Of a stretch of DNA of 64,000 nucleotides, positions 44,243 to 52,036 are shown piece by piece. The translations under genes and the position numbers were made by a program. Source of the DNA: Kineosporia rhizophila (GTDB lineage Bacteria; Actinomycetota; Actinomycetes; Actinomycetales; Kineosporiaceae). The notes below the pieces were generated by a model that saw only the letters and a list, made by a program, of their open reading frames with translations, had not been told where the DNA came from and made no database searches. Position 1 is the first letter of the stretch, and the number at the start of each line of letters is the position of its first letter. Location: NCBI RefSeq assembly GCF_021277265.1, contig NZ_JAJSOH010000020.1, positions 1 to 64,000 on the forward strand, in the 5' to 3' direction.

Positions 44243-44280
44243 GGCGGCGGGCAGGCTGTTGGCGCGGCGAGCCCGCCGCC
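44243..44280. terminator. convergent hairpin after gap
   Basis: GGCGGCGGGC (44243-44252) pairs perfectly with GCCCGCCGCC (44271-44280) across an 18-base loop. It lies between the gap stop and the stop of the converging SnoaL-like gene and may serve both. No U tract. Confidence 0.65.
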
Positions 44281-44291
44281 CTCACGTACTC

Positions 44292-44726
44292 CTATTCGGA
44301 GACCAGGGCGTCCAGGTGTGCCGAGTGTTCGAACGAGAGGACCCGTCCGTTCTGCAGAGCCACCACCTGCCAGCGATTCTCGAGCCGGCGCAGCACGTAC
44401 AGCTGCATGGTGATCCGGGTCGGCAGGGGCTCGGTCTCGCCCGCCATCAGCAGGCCGGCCCGGTGGTGCAGAAAAACCGTGCCGGGGGAGACCTCTTCGG
44501 CGAACAGCACCGTGCTGTCGACCAGGCGTGACCCCTTGAGCACGGTGTCGAACAGCGGCACCTGGCCCTGGATCAGGGCTTCGCGGCCCTGGACGATCGT
44601 TCCCTCGAACTCCACCAGACGGGCGTCGTCAGTGAAATCAGCGAAGAAGCCGGCCGCGTCCCCGCGATTCCAGGCCTCGCACATCCGGGCGGGAACGGCT
44701 GCGGCGGTCTCGACGGACTGGTCCAA
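44292..44726 (-). CDS. SnoaL-like (NTF2-fold, SgcJ/EcaC-type) protein
   Basis: 144 residues from TTG 44726, with GGAG eight bases upstream. The pattern ARMCEAWNRGDAAGFFADFTDDARLVEFEG is the start of an NTF2-like cone fold, with TITMQLYVLRRLENRWQVVALQNGR the closing strands. The SgcJ/EcaC/SnoaL families include small isomerases, hydrolases and non-catalytic binding proteins; nothing here picks one. It lies 105 bases downstream of the AraC gene on the same strand. Confidence 0.75.
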   Translation of the reverse strand: MDQSVETAAAVPARMCEAWNRGDAAGFFADFTDDARLVEFEGTIVQGREALIQGQVPLFDTVLKGSRLVDSTVLFAEEVSPGTVFLHHRAGLLMAGETEPLPTRITMQLYVLRRLENRWQVVALQNGRVLSFEHSAHLDALVSE

Positions 44727-44831
44727 CGTAAGTACTCCGATGCTTGTGCGGTGAGATGTTGCTGCGCACAAACAGCTTCGGGGCGGGCGGCAGTGGTCGG
44801 CCATGGACATACGTGCAGTCCCGATTGCCGA

Positions 44832-45737
44832 TCAGTGCATCGTCGGCGGGTTCTGCCGGTGCTCGGTGGGCGTGCAGCCGTAGGTAGCCCGGAAGAGCCG
44901 GCTGAAGTGCGCCCCGTCGGTGAAGCCCCAGCGCGCTGCCACGGCGGCCACACTCAGGTGCCGGCAGCCGGTCAGATCGGTGCGGCAGCGCTCGAGCCGG
45001 TTGTGCCGGATCAGGGCGGCCACGGTGAGCGGTTCGGGGCGGAAGAGCTGGTGCAGACGACGCACCGAGATGTGGTGCGCGGCCGCCACCGATCTCGGAT
45101 CGAGGCCCGGGGCAGACAGATTCGCCTTGATGTAGGCACGGATCCGGCCGCGCAACGCCTCGTCCGGCGACAGCCGGGGCAGCCGGGACGACAGCAGGGC
45201 GCTGACGAGCTCGGTCAGGGCGGTACCCGAGCGGTTCGCCTCCTCCTCGGCGAACGTGCCGATCGACCGGACGGCAGTGCGCACCAGCGCGGTGAGCAAC
45301 GCTCCGGAGCCCGCCGAGCCGTCGATCCGATGTCCCGAGAGCCGGCTCAGGTCCTCGCTGTCCAGACCCAGCAGATGCCGGGGCACGAGCAGGGTCAGGT
45401 ACCGGGTGTCGGTGGTCACCACTTCGAGAGGGGCGGCGGGGTCGACCACCGCCAGGTCACCGGCGCCCAGCTCGGCCACGCGCCCGGCCTGCTGCAGACG
45501 TGTGCGGCCCCGCCGGGTGAGGTAGATCTGGCACAACCCTTGGTCGGCCTCGCGCACTCGCTCCTCGTCGCGGAAGCACTCACCGCCGGGGGTGGCCAGC
45601 TCGGCCAGTCGTACTGCCCCCAGCCGTCCGGTGACCACCCGGGCCCGGAAGTCCTCGGTGACGGCGTCCCGGGCCAGCATGGGCGGCAGGTCGGCCGCCG
45701 ACAGGTGCTGCGTCCACTCCTCGACGTCGGTGATCAC
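44832..45737 (-). CDS. AraC-family regulator (NphR/FeaR-like)
   Basis: 301 residues from GTG 45737. The N-terminal ligand domain has the AraC-binding-like pattern (TEDFRARVVTGRLGAVRLAEL, LGAGDLAVVDPAAPLEV). The C-terminal domain has the two helix-turn-helices (VAAAHHISVRRLHQLF and VAAVAARWGFTDGAHFSRLFRATYG) and the closing TPTEHR. Longer frames to 46409 would run through the divergent gene. It diverges from an aldo/keto reductase 54 bases away, the probable target; most relatives activate catabolic genes when an aromatic or amine ligand binds. Confidence 0.9.
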   Translation of the reverse strand: MITDVEEWTQHLSAADLPPMLARDAVTEDFRARVVTGRLGAVRLAELATPGGECFRDEERVREADQGLCQIYLTRRGRTRLQQAGRVAELGAGDLAVVDPAAPLEVVTTDTRYLTLLVPRHLLGLDSEDLSRLSGHRIDGSAGSGALLTALVRTAVRSIGTFAEEEANRSGTALTELVSALLSSRLPRLSPDEALRGRIRAYIKANLSAPGLDPRSVAAAHHISVRRLHQLFRPEPLTVAALIRHNRLERCRTDLTGCRHLSVAAVAARWGFTDGAHFSRLFRATYGCTPTEHRQNPPTMH

Positions 45738-45778
45738 GCCCCAACGGTAACCGCGGTGGCGCCGGACGGTTCCGTACG

Positions 45779-45791
45779 TAGGGTGAGCTGC
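45779..45791 (+). promoter_or_regulatory. TANNNT -10 box of leaderless aldo/keto reductase
   Basis: TAGGGT (45779-45784) followed by seven bases and ATG 45792. No ribosome site; the transcript probably begins at the start codon. Confidence 0.5.
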
Positions 45792-46607
45792 ATGTCTGTC
45801 CTGAACGAGCACTTCACCCTGAGCAACGGTGTCCGGATCGACAAGATCGGTTTCGGCACCTGGCAGATCCCGGACGGCCAGGAGGCCTACGACGCGGTCA
45901 GCTACGCCCTGAAGAACGGCTACCGGCACATCGACACGGCCCGCGCCTACGGCAACGAGGAGAGCGTGGGCCGCGCGGTGCGCGACAGCGGCATCCCGCG
46001 TGACGAAATCTTCGTCACCACCAAGCTTCCGGCCGACATCAAGGACTACGACCGGGCCCGGGCCAGCTTCGAGGAGTCCAGTTCGCTGCTCGGCATCGGG
46101 CACGTCGACCTCTATCTGATCCACTGGCCCTCGCCGCAGCCCGGCCAGGACCACGCCGAGGGCAACCAGGCGGTGTGGCGGGCGATGGAGGAGTTCACCG
46201 AGGCCGGGCGGATCCGCTCGATCGGCGTCTCCAACTTCAGCATCGCCGACCTGGAGTCGCTGAACCGGACGGCCCGGATCCGCCCGATGGTCAACCAGAT
46301 CCGCTGGCACGCCGGCTACACCCAGGACGAGCTCACCGCCTACTGCAAGGCCAACGACATCCTGGTGGAGGGCTACTCGCCGCTGGCCACCGGGAAGATC
46401 CTGAAGCACCCCGAGCTGGAGAAGATCGCCGCCAAGTACGACCGGTCGGTGGCCCAGGTGAGCCTGCGCTACCTGCTCGAGAAGGACATCCTGCCGCTGC
46501 CCAAGTCGGTCACGCCCGAGCGGATCAGCCAGAACACCGACCTCGACTTCACCCTCTCCGCCGAGGACGTCGCGTTCCTGGACGGGCTGGAGGACGACCG
46601 CTCCTGA
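45792..46607 (+). CDS. aldo/keto reductase (AKR5-like)
   Basis: 271 residues from ATG 45792. Tetrad visible: Asp and Tyr in RHIDTARAYGNEESVG, Lys in VTTKLPADI, His in LYLIHWPSPQP. IGVSNFSIADLESL and the NADPH-binding LPLPKSVTPERISQN are characteristic of the 2,5-diketo-gluconate reductase group. Leaderless by its promoter. It diverges from an AraC regulator and is followed by a hairpin terminator. The substrate is unknown. Confidence 0.9.
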   Translation: MSVLNEHFTLSNGVRIDKIGFGTWQIPDGQEAYDAVSYALKNGYRHIDTARAYGNEESVGRAVRDSGIPRDEIFVTTKLPADIKDYDRARASFEESSSLLGIGHVDLYLIHWPSPQPGQDHAEGNQAVWRAMEEFTEAGRIRSIGVSNFSIADLESLNRTARIRPMVNQIRWHAGYTQDELTAYCKANDILVEGYSPLATGKILKHPELEKIAAKYDRSVAQVSLRYLLEKDILPLPKSVTPERISQNTDLDFTLSAEDVAFLDGLEDDRS

Positions 46608-46615
46608 TGCGGTCG

Positions 46616-46647
46616 GGCCGGGTCTCCCCAGGTAGGGGAGCCCGGCC
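46616..46647. terminator. hairpin between aldo/keto reductase and MMPL gene
   Basis: GGCCGGGTCTCCCC (46616-46629) pairs with GGGGAGCCCGGCC (46635-46647) with one bulged base and a 5-base loop. It lies between the ends of two converging genes. No U tract. Confidence 0.65.
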
Positions 46648-48776
46648 TACTCCACCCGTAGGCCGGGCAGGGTGCGCTGTAGCCGACGCGGAGCCCACCA
46701 GGCCCGATCGCCGAGCAGGCGCATCACGGCGGGCACGATCAGGCAGCGGATCACCAGGGCGTCGAGCAGGACCGCGGTGGCCATGCCCAGGCCCATCATC
46801 TGCAGCATCCGGCTGGGGCTGAGCACGAACGCGCCGAACACCACGATCATGATGGCGGCCGCGGCGGTGATCACGCTGCCGGTGCCGGCCAGGCCCTCGC
46901 GCACCGCGGTGGTGGCGTCGCCGGTGCGGGTCCACTCCTCGTGCATCCGCGAGACCAGGAACACCTCGTAGTCCATCGACAGCCCGAACACGATGGCGAA
47001 GATCATCACCGGCACGAACGCCTCGATCGGCCCGGGCTCGGCCCACAGCCGGCCGTGCTGGAAGACCAGGACCATCACCCCCAGCGCGGCGCCGATCGAC
47101 AGCAGGTTCAGCACCGCGGCCTTGACCGCGATCGCCACCGACCGGAACACCATCAGCAGCAGCAGGGCCGAGAGCCCGACGACCGAACCGACGAACAACG
47201 GGAATCGTTCGCCCACGGCGGTGGAGAAGTCGACCGTGGCCGCGGTGGGACCGCCGACCAGGACGCCCTCGGGCAGGTCGGCCCGCAACTGCCCGACCAG
47301 GTCGGCCGTGCGCCCGTCCTGCGGGGAGCCCGCCGGGAAGGCGAGACTGGTCATGAGAAAACCGTTTTCGGACGCCTGTGGCGGCGTGGCCTCGGCCACT
47401 GCGGGATGCGAACTGAGGACGTCGAACGCGGCTTGCGCGCTCGCCTCGTCGCCGTCGGGGGTCACCACCACCAACGGGCCGTTCGCACCCGGCCCGAAGG
47501 CCCGGGTGACCAGCTCGTACGCCTCCCGGGTGGTGCTGCCGGCCGGGTCGTTGCCCTCGTCGGCGAAGCCCAGGCGCAGGTCCAGGGCGGGGGCGCTGAG
47601 GGCCAGCAGGGCGATCACGGCCACCAGCAGGGCCGGCACCGGGCGGCGCTGCACCAGGCCCGCCCAAGCGCGCCAGCGCCGGCCGGGCTCCCGGCCACGG
47701 CGCCGGGCACGCTCGGCGTGCTTGTGCACGCTGCGCTCGATGCGGCGGCCGAAGATGTGCAGCAGCGCGGGCAACAGGGTCAGGGAGGCCAGCATGGTCA
47801 TCAGCACGGTGAGGGTCACCCCGAGCGCGACCCCCTCGAGCGCGCCCAGACCCAGCGTGTACAGACCGAGCAGGGCGATCACCACGGTGGCGCCGGCGAA
47901 CAGCACCGATCGGCCGGCGGTGTCCAGGGCGGTGCGGGTGGCCGTCTCGCGATCGGCGCCGTGCAGCAGTTCGGAACGGTAGCGGGCGAAGACCAGCAGC
48001 GCGTAGTCGATCCCGACGCCGAGGCCGACCAGCATCAGCACCGGTGGGGTGTAGTCGGGAATGGTCGTCACATGGGAGAGCAGGGCCACCGCGGCGAACG
48101 TGGTGCCGACCGCGAAGAGCGCGGTGATCAGCGGCAGGGCGGCGGCCAGCAGGGAGCCGAACAGGAACACCAGGATGATCAGGGCGGCCAGGACGCCGGC
48201 GCCCTCTCCGCCGCCGCCCTCCTGCTCCTGGATCTCGCGCACGGCCTCGCCAGAGGCCTCGACCCGCAGGTCGTCGCTGCCGTGCTCGAGTGCGGTGTCG
48301 AGGATCTCGCGCTTGTCGTCGAACGGGATCAGCCCGGCCGCGTCGTCCAGCAGCACGGTGGCCAGGGCCACGGTGCCGTCGTCGGAGACCGTGCCGGCCC
48401 GCGGGTCGGGCGGCTGGACGGCGGCCACGTGCGGCAATTCGCGCAGGTCGGCCAGTAGCGGGTCGATCAGGGACGTCTGGGTGGCGATCCCGTCCTCGGC
48501 CTGGAGAACCACGGTGATGCTGTCGCCGCGCTGCTGCGGGCTGTGCTCGGCGTAGGCGTCGAGCAGTTCCTGGGACTCGGTGCCGGGCAACGAGAAGTCG
48601 TTGTTGTAGTCGGTGCCGGCCGCTGCGGAGCCGACGGTGACCGACGCCAGGATCAGCGCCCACAACCCGATGGCCCACCAGTGGTGGCGCTGCGACCAGC
48701 CGGCCAGCCGGGTCAGGCGGGTGGTGCGGGGTTGCTGCGGGCGGGGTGGTGCCTCGCTCGGTTCGGTGGCGGTCAT
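46647..48776 (-). CDS. MMPL-family RND transporter
   Basis: 709 residues from ATG 48776. Typical MMPL layout: one helix near 30-55, a large external domain, five or six helices (LAALIILVFLFGSLLAAALPLI, VPVMIFAIVFGLSMDYEVFLV and others), then a repeat of the pattern. The proton-relay type motif GVGIDYALLVFARYR in the first half and GLSMDYEVFLVSRM in the second are both intact. Family members export lipids or hydrophobic compounds in actinobacteria. It diverges from a PadR regulator, with two palindromes in the gap, so export is probably induced by substrate. Confidence 0.93.
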   Translation of the reverse strand: MTATEPSEAPPRPQQPRTTRLTRLAGWSQRHHWWAIGLWALILASVTVGSAAAGTDYNNDFSLPGTESQELLDAYAEHSPQQRGDSITVVLQAEDGIATQTSLIDPLLADLRELPHVAAVQPPDPRAGTVSDDGTVALATVLLDDAAGLIPFDDKREILDTALEHGSDDLRVEASGEAVREIQEQEGGGGEGAGVLAALIILVFLFGSLLAAALPLITALFAVGTTFAAVALLSHVTTIPDYTPPVLMLVGLGVGIDYALLVFARYRSELLHGADRETATRTALDTAGRSVLFAGATVVIALLGLYTLGLGALEGVALGVTLTVLMTMLASLTLLPALLHIFGRRIERSVHKHAERARRRGREPGRRWRAWAGLVQRRPVPALLVAVIALLALSAPALDLRLGFADEGNDPAGSTTREAYELVTRAFGPGANGPLVVVTPDGDEASAQAAFDVLSSHPAVAEATPPQASENGFLMTSLAFPAGSPQDGRTADLVGQLRADLPEGVLVGGPTAATVDFSTAVGERFPLFVGSVVGLSALLLLMVFRSVAIAVKAAVLNLLSIGAALGVMVLVFQHGRLWAEPGPIEAFVPVMIFAIVFGLSMDYEVFLVSRMHEEWTRTGDATTAVREGLAGTGSVITAAAAIMIVVFGAFVLSPSRMLQMMGLGMATAVLLDALVIRCLIVPAVMRLLGDRAWWAPRRLQRTLPGLRVE

Positions 48777-48791
48777 GCCGGGCCCCCATAC

Positions 48792-48846
48792 GTAGACTGT
48801 CTACACGTAGTGCCAATGTAGAGGCGCTTATGTAGCCTGTCTACAT
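48792..48846. promoter_or_regulatory. two palindromes, candidate PadR operators
   Basis: GTAGAC-T-GTCTAC (48792-48804) and ATGTAG-CCTGT-CTACAT (48830-48846) are both perfect. The second covers the TAGCCT -10 box (48833-48838) and the first two bases of the padR start codon at 48845, so binding would block padR; the first lies 16 bases before the MMPL start and would block that gene. The ATGT...ACAT ends recall known PadR sites. Confidence 0.75.
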
Positions 48847-49165
48847 GAAGGCTGACGCGGTCCGGGGACATCTCGACGCGCTGATCCTGGCCGCGCTCGA
48901 GCACCGGCCCCTGCACGGTTACGCGATCATCGAGGCGCTGGCCGCCCGCAGCGGCGGTGAACTCGACCTGCCCACCGGCACCGTCTACCCGGCGCTGCGC
49001 CGGCTCGAGGCAGCCGGCTACCTGGAAAGTGTCTGGTCGGAGGAGTCGGGCCGAAAGCGCCGTACCTACACGCTTTCCCGGGCCGGGCACAAGCGCCTGG
49101 AGGGCGCCCGGCAGGAGTGGACGCTGTTCTCCCGGGTGGTCGGTCAGGCCCTGGGGCCGGCATGA
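48845..49165 (+). CDS. PadR-family regulator
   Basis: 106 residues from ATG 48845. The winged helix is textbook: DALILAALEHRPLHGYAIIE, LDLPTGTVYPALRRLEAAGYL and RRTYTLSRAGHKRLE. It is the short PadR-s2 type with one C-terminal dimer helix. It probably represses itself and the divergent MMPL exporter. Transcription appears leaderless. Its stop overlaps the next gene (ATGA), which encodes a membrane protein often coupled to PadR genes. Confidence 0.94.
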   Translation: MKADAVRGHLDALILAALEHRPLHGYAIIEALAARSGGELDLPTGTVYPALRRLEAAGYLESVWSEESGRKRRTYTLSRAGHKRLEGARQEWTLFSRVVGQALGPA

Positions 49166-49875
49166 GTTCAGGGAGATCCCGGATGACATCCGTCCCGGCG
49201 CTCAGGCACCCTCGAGACGTGAGTTACCTGGGGGAACTCGAGGCCGCCCTGACCGGTCCGCGCCGGCTGAAGCGCGACCTGCTGCAGGAGGCGGCCGACC
49301 ACCTGGAAGACGCCACCGAGGCCCTGATCGAGGCCGGGCACAGCCCGGCCTCGGCCCGGCGCCGGGCCGAGGCCGACTTCGGCCCGATCGCCGAGGTGGC
49401 CGACGCCTACGCCGAGACCCTGGCCGTGGCCTCCTCCCGGCGCACCGCCGGCCTGCTGCTCTTCGTCCTGTCGTTCCAGCCGTTCCTCTGGGACAGCGGC
49501 GTCAACCTGGGCCGGATGTTCGACAAGGCGGTCCCCGACACCTGGTGGTACGCGATGCTCGACGTCGGCATCGAGGTCGGGGGCGGGATCTCGCTGTCCG
49601 GCGCCGCGCTGGCCCTGGTGGTCACCGGCGTGGGCAACCGCTGGTTCCCGGTCGGGCGCCGCGAGGCCCGCCTCACCGCCCTGTTCACCGTGCTGGCCAG
49701 CCTGTTCGTGCCGCTCACGGCCTGGTCGATGATGGCCGGCAGCCACACCCCGCCGGTGCTGTGGGCACTGTCGCTGGTGCTGATGGTCCTGCCGCTGGCC
49801 GCCGTCGCGGCCAGCGCCCTGCACACTCTCGCGGTCGCCGGCACCCCGGCACCCGCCTCGAGCCCGGCCTCCTGA
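49162..49875 (+). CDS. permease-prefix-domain membrane protein coupled to padR
   Basis: 237 residues; ATG 49162 overlaps the padR stop by four bases. The first ~75 residues match the 'permease prefix domain 1' helical hairpin (YLGELEAALTGPRRLKRDLLQEAADHL, ARRRAEADFGPIAEVADAYAE). Four or five membrane helices follow (AGLLLFVLSFQPFLW, GAALALVVTGVG, LFTVLASLFVPLTAW, LSLVLMVLPLAAVAASAL). PadR genes followed by such proteins are common in actinobacteria, but their role is unknown; a link to the divergent exporter is inference. Confidence 0.8.
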   Translation: MSSGRSRMTSVPALRHPRDVSYLGELEAALTGPRRLKRDLLQEAADHLEDATEALIEAGHSPASARRRAEADFGPIAEVADAYAETLAVASSRRTAGLLLFVLSFQPFLWDSGVNLGRMFDKAVPDTWWYAMLDVGIEVGGGISLSGAALALVVTGVGNRWFPVGRREARLTALFTVLASLFVPLTAWSMMAGSHTPPVLWALSLVLMVLPLAAVAASALHTLAVAGTPAPASSPAS

Positions 49876-49877
49876 GG

Positions 49878-50756
49878 TCAGTCCTCGGGGATCACCCGGT
49901 CGAACATCTGCGGCCGCGGCACGCTCGGGTCGGGACCGTTGCGCACGCCCCGGTCCAGAGCATCGATGGAGGCCAGCTCCTCGGCGCTGAGCTCGAAGTC
50001 GAACACGGCGAAGTTCTCGGCGATCCGCGTGGGGTTCACCGACTTGGGGATGGCCGAGCGGCCCTGCTGCAGGTGCCAGCGCAGCATCACCTGGGCGGGG
50101 GTACGGCCGTGCCGCTCACCGATCTCGACCAGCGTCTTGTCCTGCATCACGTTCACCCGCTCCTCACCCCAGCCGGGGTAGAAGGTGATCCCGCCGATCG
50201 GCGACCAGGCCTGGGTCAGGATGCCCAGCCGGGCGTGCAGTTGCTGCAGTTCGGGCTGCACGAAGTAGGGGTGCAGTTCGACCTGGTTCACCGCAGGCAC
50301 CACGTCGGTGGCGGCGAGCAGGTCGTCCAGGTGCAGGGGCTCGAAGTTGCTCACCCCGATCGCCCGCACCTTCTCCTCGGCCAGCAGCTTCTCCAGGGCG
50401 CGGTAGGCGTCCAGGGTCTTGTCGAACCGGTCGGTGGCGGGCTGGTGCAGGATCAGCAGGTCGATCCGGTCGAGGCCGAGCTTGCCGGTGGCCTTGTCGA
50501 AGGCGTGCAGGGTGGAGTCGAAGCCGTAGTCGCTGACCCAGATCTTGGTCTCCACGAAGACCTCCGAGCGCTCCACGCCGGAAGCCCGCAGGCCCTCGCC
50601 GACCTGACGTTCGTTCCCGTAGGCGGCGGCCGTGTCGATGTGCCGGTAGCCGGTCTCCAGGGCGACCCGGACGGCCTCGGCAGTCTCTTCGGGAGAGCTC
50701 TGGTACACGCCCAGGCCGATCTCGGGCAGGGTCACACCGTTGTTCAGAGTGAGCAT
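49878..50756 (-). CDS. aldo/keto reductase (AKR5-like), second
   Basis: 292 residues from ATG 50756. Tetrad: Asp/Tyr in RHIDTAAAYGNERQVG, Lys in VETKIWVSDYG, His in LLILHQPATD. IGVSNFEPLHLDDLLAA and SAIPKSVNPTRIAENF complete the family pattern. It is related to but clearly different from the enzyme at 45792. It lies in its own unit, ending three bases from the converging membrane-protein gene. Confidence 0.9.
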   Translation of the reverse strand: MLTLNNGVTLPEIGLGVYQSSPEETAEAVRVALETGYRHIDTAAAYGNERQVGEGLRASGVERSEVFVETKIWVSDYGFDSTLHAFDKATGKLGLDRIDLLILHQPATDRFDKTLDAYRALEKLLAEEKVRAIGVSNFEPLHLDDLLAATDVVPAVNQVELHPYFVQPELQQLHARLGILTQAWSPIGGITFYPGWGEERVNVMQDKTLVEIGERHGRTPAQVMLRWHLQQGRSAIPKSVNPTRIAENFAVFDFELSAEELASIDALDRGVRNGPDPSVPRPQMFDRVIPED

Positions 50757-50830
50757 GCGTTCACGCTAGACCCGGTGCGGCCTGCCCGAGAGGCTGAGCT
50801 GTTACCCCTCTGAGAGGGAATAACCGCCGG

Positions 50831-52036
50831 TCAGAGCCGGAAGGGGTTCCAGCCGTGGGCGGCCATCAGGTACCAGGCGGTGGCTCCGGTGTGCAGGCTG
50901 GCGTAGTAGAGGTCGCCGAAACCGGTGTCCAGACCGTCGGAGGAGGCCGCCGGGACGCCCCGGCCGTCTCCGTGCTCGGTGGTCTCCTGCGCCGTGCGGA
51001 TGTTGTCCAGCAGCTGCTGCGCCTCGCCCCGGCGGCCGCGCAGCTTCTGCACCAGCGCGGTCTGGCCGGTGCCCTCCAGCCACACCTTGCTGACATCGGT
51101 GCTGCTGTAGCTGACTCCCTCGACCCCGGCGTCCCTGGCTCTCAGGTTCTTCAGGGCCCAGTCGACCGACCGCTCGTACCGGCGCTCCAGCGTGGCCAGG
51201 TAGGCCCAGGTCTGGGTGTCCAGCGGGATCGGGTTGCGGTTGGTGGTGACGCCGTCCGGGTCGGTCCCGGTCCACACGTGCCCGCCCGCCCGGTCCTGCA
51301 TGGCCCGCACGAAGCCGAACGCCAGCTCGGCCCGGGAGCGCCAGAGCGGCCGGCCGGTGAGCCGGGCCAGCATGGTGAAGAAGGCCCCGACGTCGATGTT
51401 GTGCTCGGTGGCCTTGAACGTGTTCGCCACGTCCTCGCCGTTGCGGCCACCGGTGTAGCCGTAGGGCGCCCGCTCGGTGTCCAGCGTCTTGTCCTGGATC
51501 CAGTCGGCCTCCAGCAGAGCGCCTTCCAGGAAGCGGCGTCGGCCGGTGCGGGCGTACAACTGGGCGAAGGCCATCCCGACCCAGGCCTGGTTGCCGGTGA
51601 ACGCGGCCGGGGAGCCGATGTCCAGCGAACCGTTCAGCACCGCGAACGAGTCCGGCTGGTAGGAGGCGCGGGTGCGCCCGTCACCGATCGGGTCGTGCTC
51701 CTGGGCGTAGAGCAGGGTGTCGCCCAGGATCACGGCGCGGCGCAGGTCGTCGGCCCGGCCGCCGGCCAGCCAGGCCAGGATCACCAGGGCGTCGTCGTAG
51801 GCGAACGAGGACACGAAGTCCCACGTCGGGGTCTGGAAGAAGCCACCGGTGTAGCTGCGCGGCACGCGCAGCGCGGACCCTGACCCGAACTCGTCGAACT
51901 TGGCGGCGAGAAACGCGTGGGCCTTGCCCACCGACGTCTTCAAACCGGTGTCGGCCGAGGCGGTGGCCGGGTACAGCAGGCTGAGTCCGAGCGTGGCCCC
52001 GCCGAGAATGGCCGTTCGGCGCGAGGTCTGACTCAC
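50831..52036 (-). CDS. Tat-exported protein of unknown function in an amino-sugar operon
   Basis: 401 residues from GTG 52036, overlapping the hexosaminidase stop. TSRRTAILGGATLGLSLL is a twin-arginine signal with ATASA cleavage region, so the protein is exported folded. The mature part is helical with aromatic repeats (FAYDDALVILAWLAGGRAD, GNQAWVGMAFAQLYARTG, LDTQTWAYLATLERRYE, TGATAWYLMAAHGWNPF), resembling an alpha/alpha six-barrel (six-hairpin glycosidase-like) fold. I cannot assign a glycoside hydrolase family. Coupling to GH20 and a sugar ABC system suggests extracellular processing of the same polysaccharide. Confidence 0.75.
   Translation of the reverse strand: MSQTSRRTAILGGATLGLSLLYPATASADTGLKTSVGKAHAFLAAKFDEFGSGSALRVPRSYTGGFFQTPTWDFVSSFAYDDALVILAWLAGGRADDLRRAVILGDTLLYAQEHDPIGDGRTRASYQPDSFAVLNGSLDIGSPAAFTGNQAWVGMAFAQLYARTGRRRFLEGALLEADWIQDKTLDTERAPYGYTGGRNGEDVANTFKATEHNIDVGAFFTMLARLTGRPLWRSRAELAFGFVRAMQDRAGGHVWTGTDPDGVTTNRNPIPLDTQTWAYLATLERRYERSVDWALKNLRARDAGVEGVSYSSTDVSKVWLEGTGQTALVQKLRGRRGEAQQLLDNIRTAQETTEHGDGRGVPAASSDGLDTGFGDLYYASLHTGATAWYLMAAHGWNPFRL

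Noticed and set aside
44832..46409. Long version of the AraC regulator
   Set aside because: The extension would be antisense to the aldo/keto reductase; the AraC ligand domain begins at GTG 45737.
44751..46607. 618-residue version of the aldo/keto reductase
   Set aside because: The extension is antisense to the AraC gene; a promoter box directly before ATG 45792 supports the short form.
49117..49161. Upstream start for the permease-prefix protein
   Set aside because: It would lie inside padR; the ATGA overlap at 49162 is the normal coupled start.
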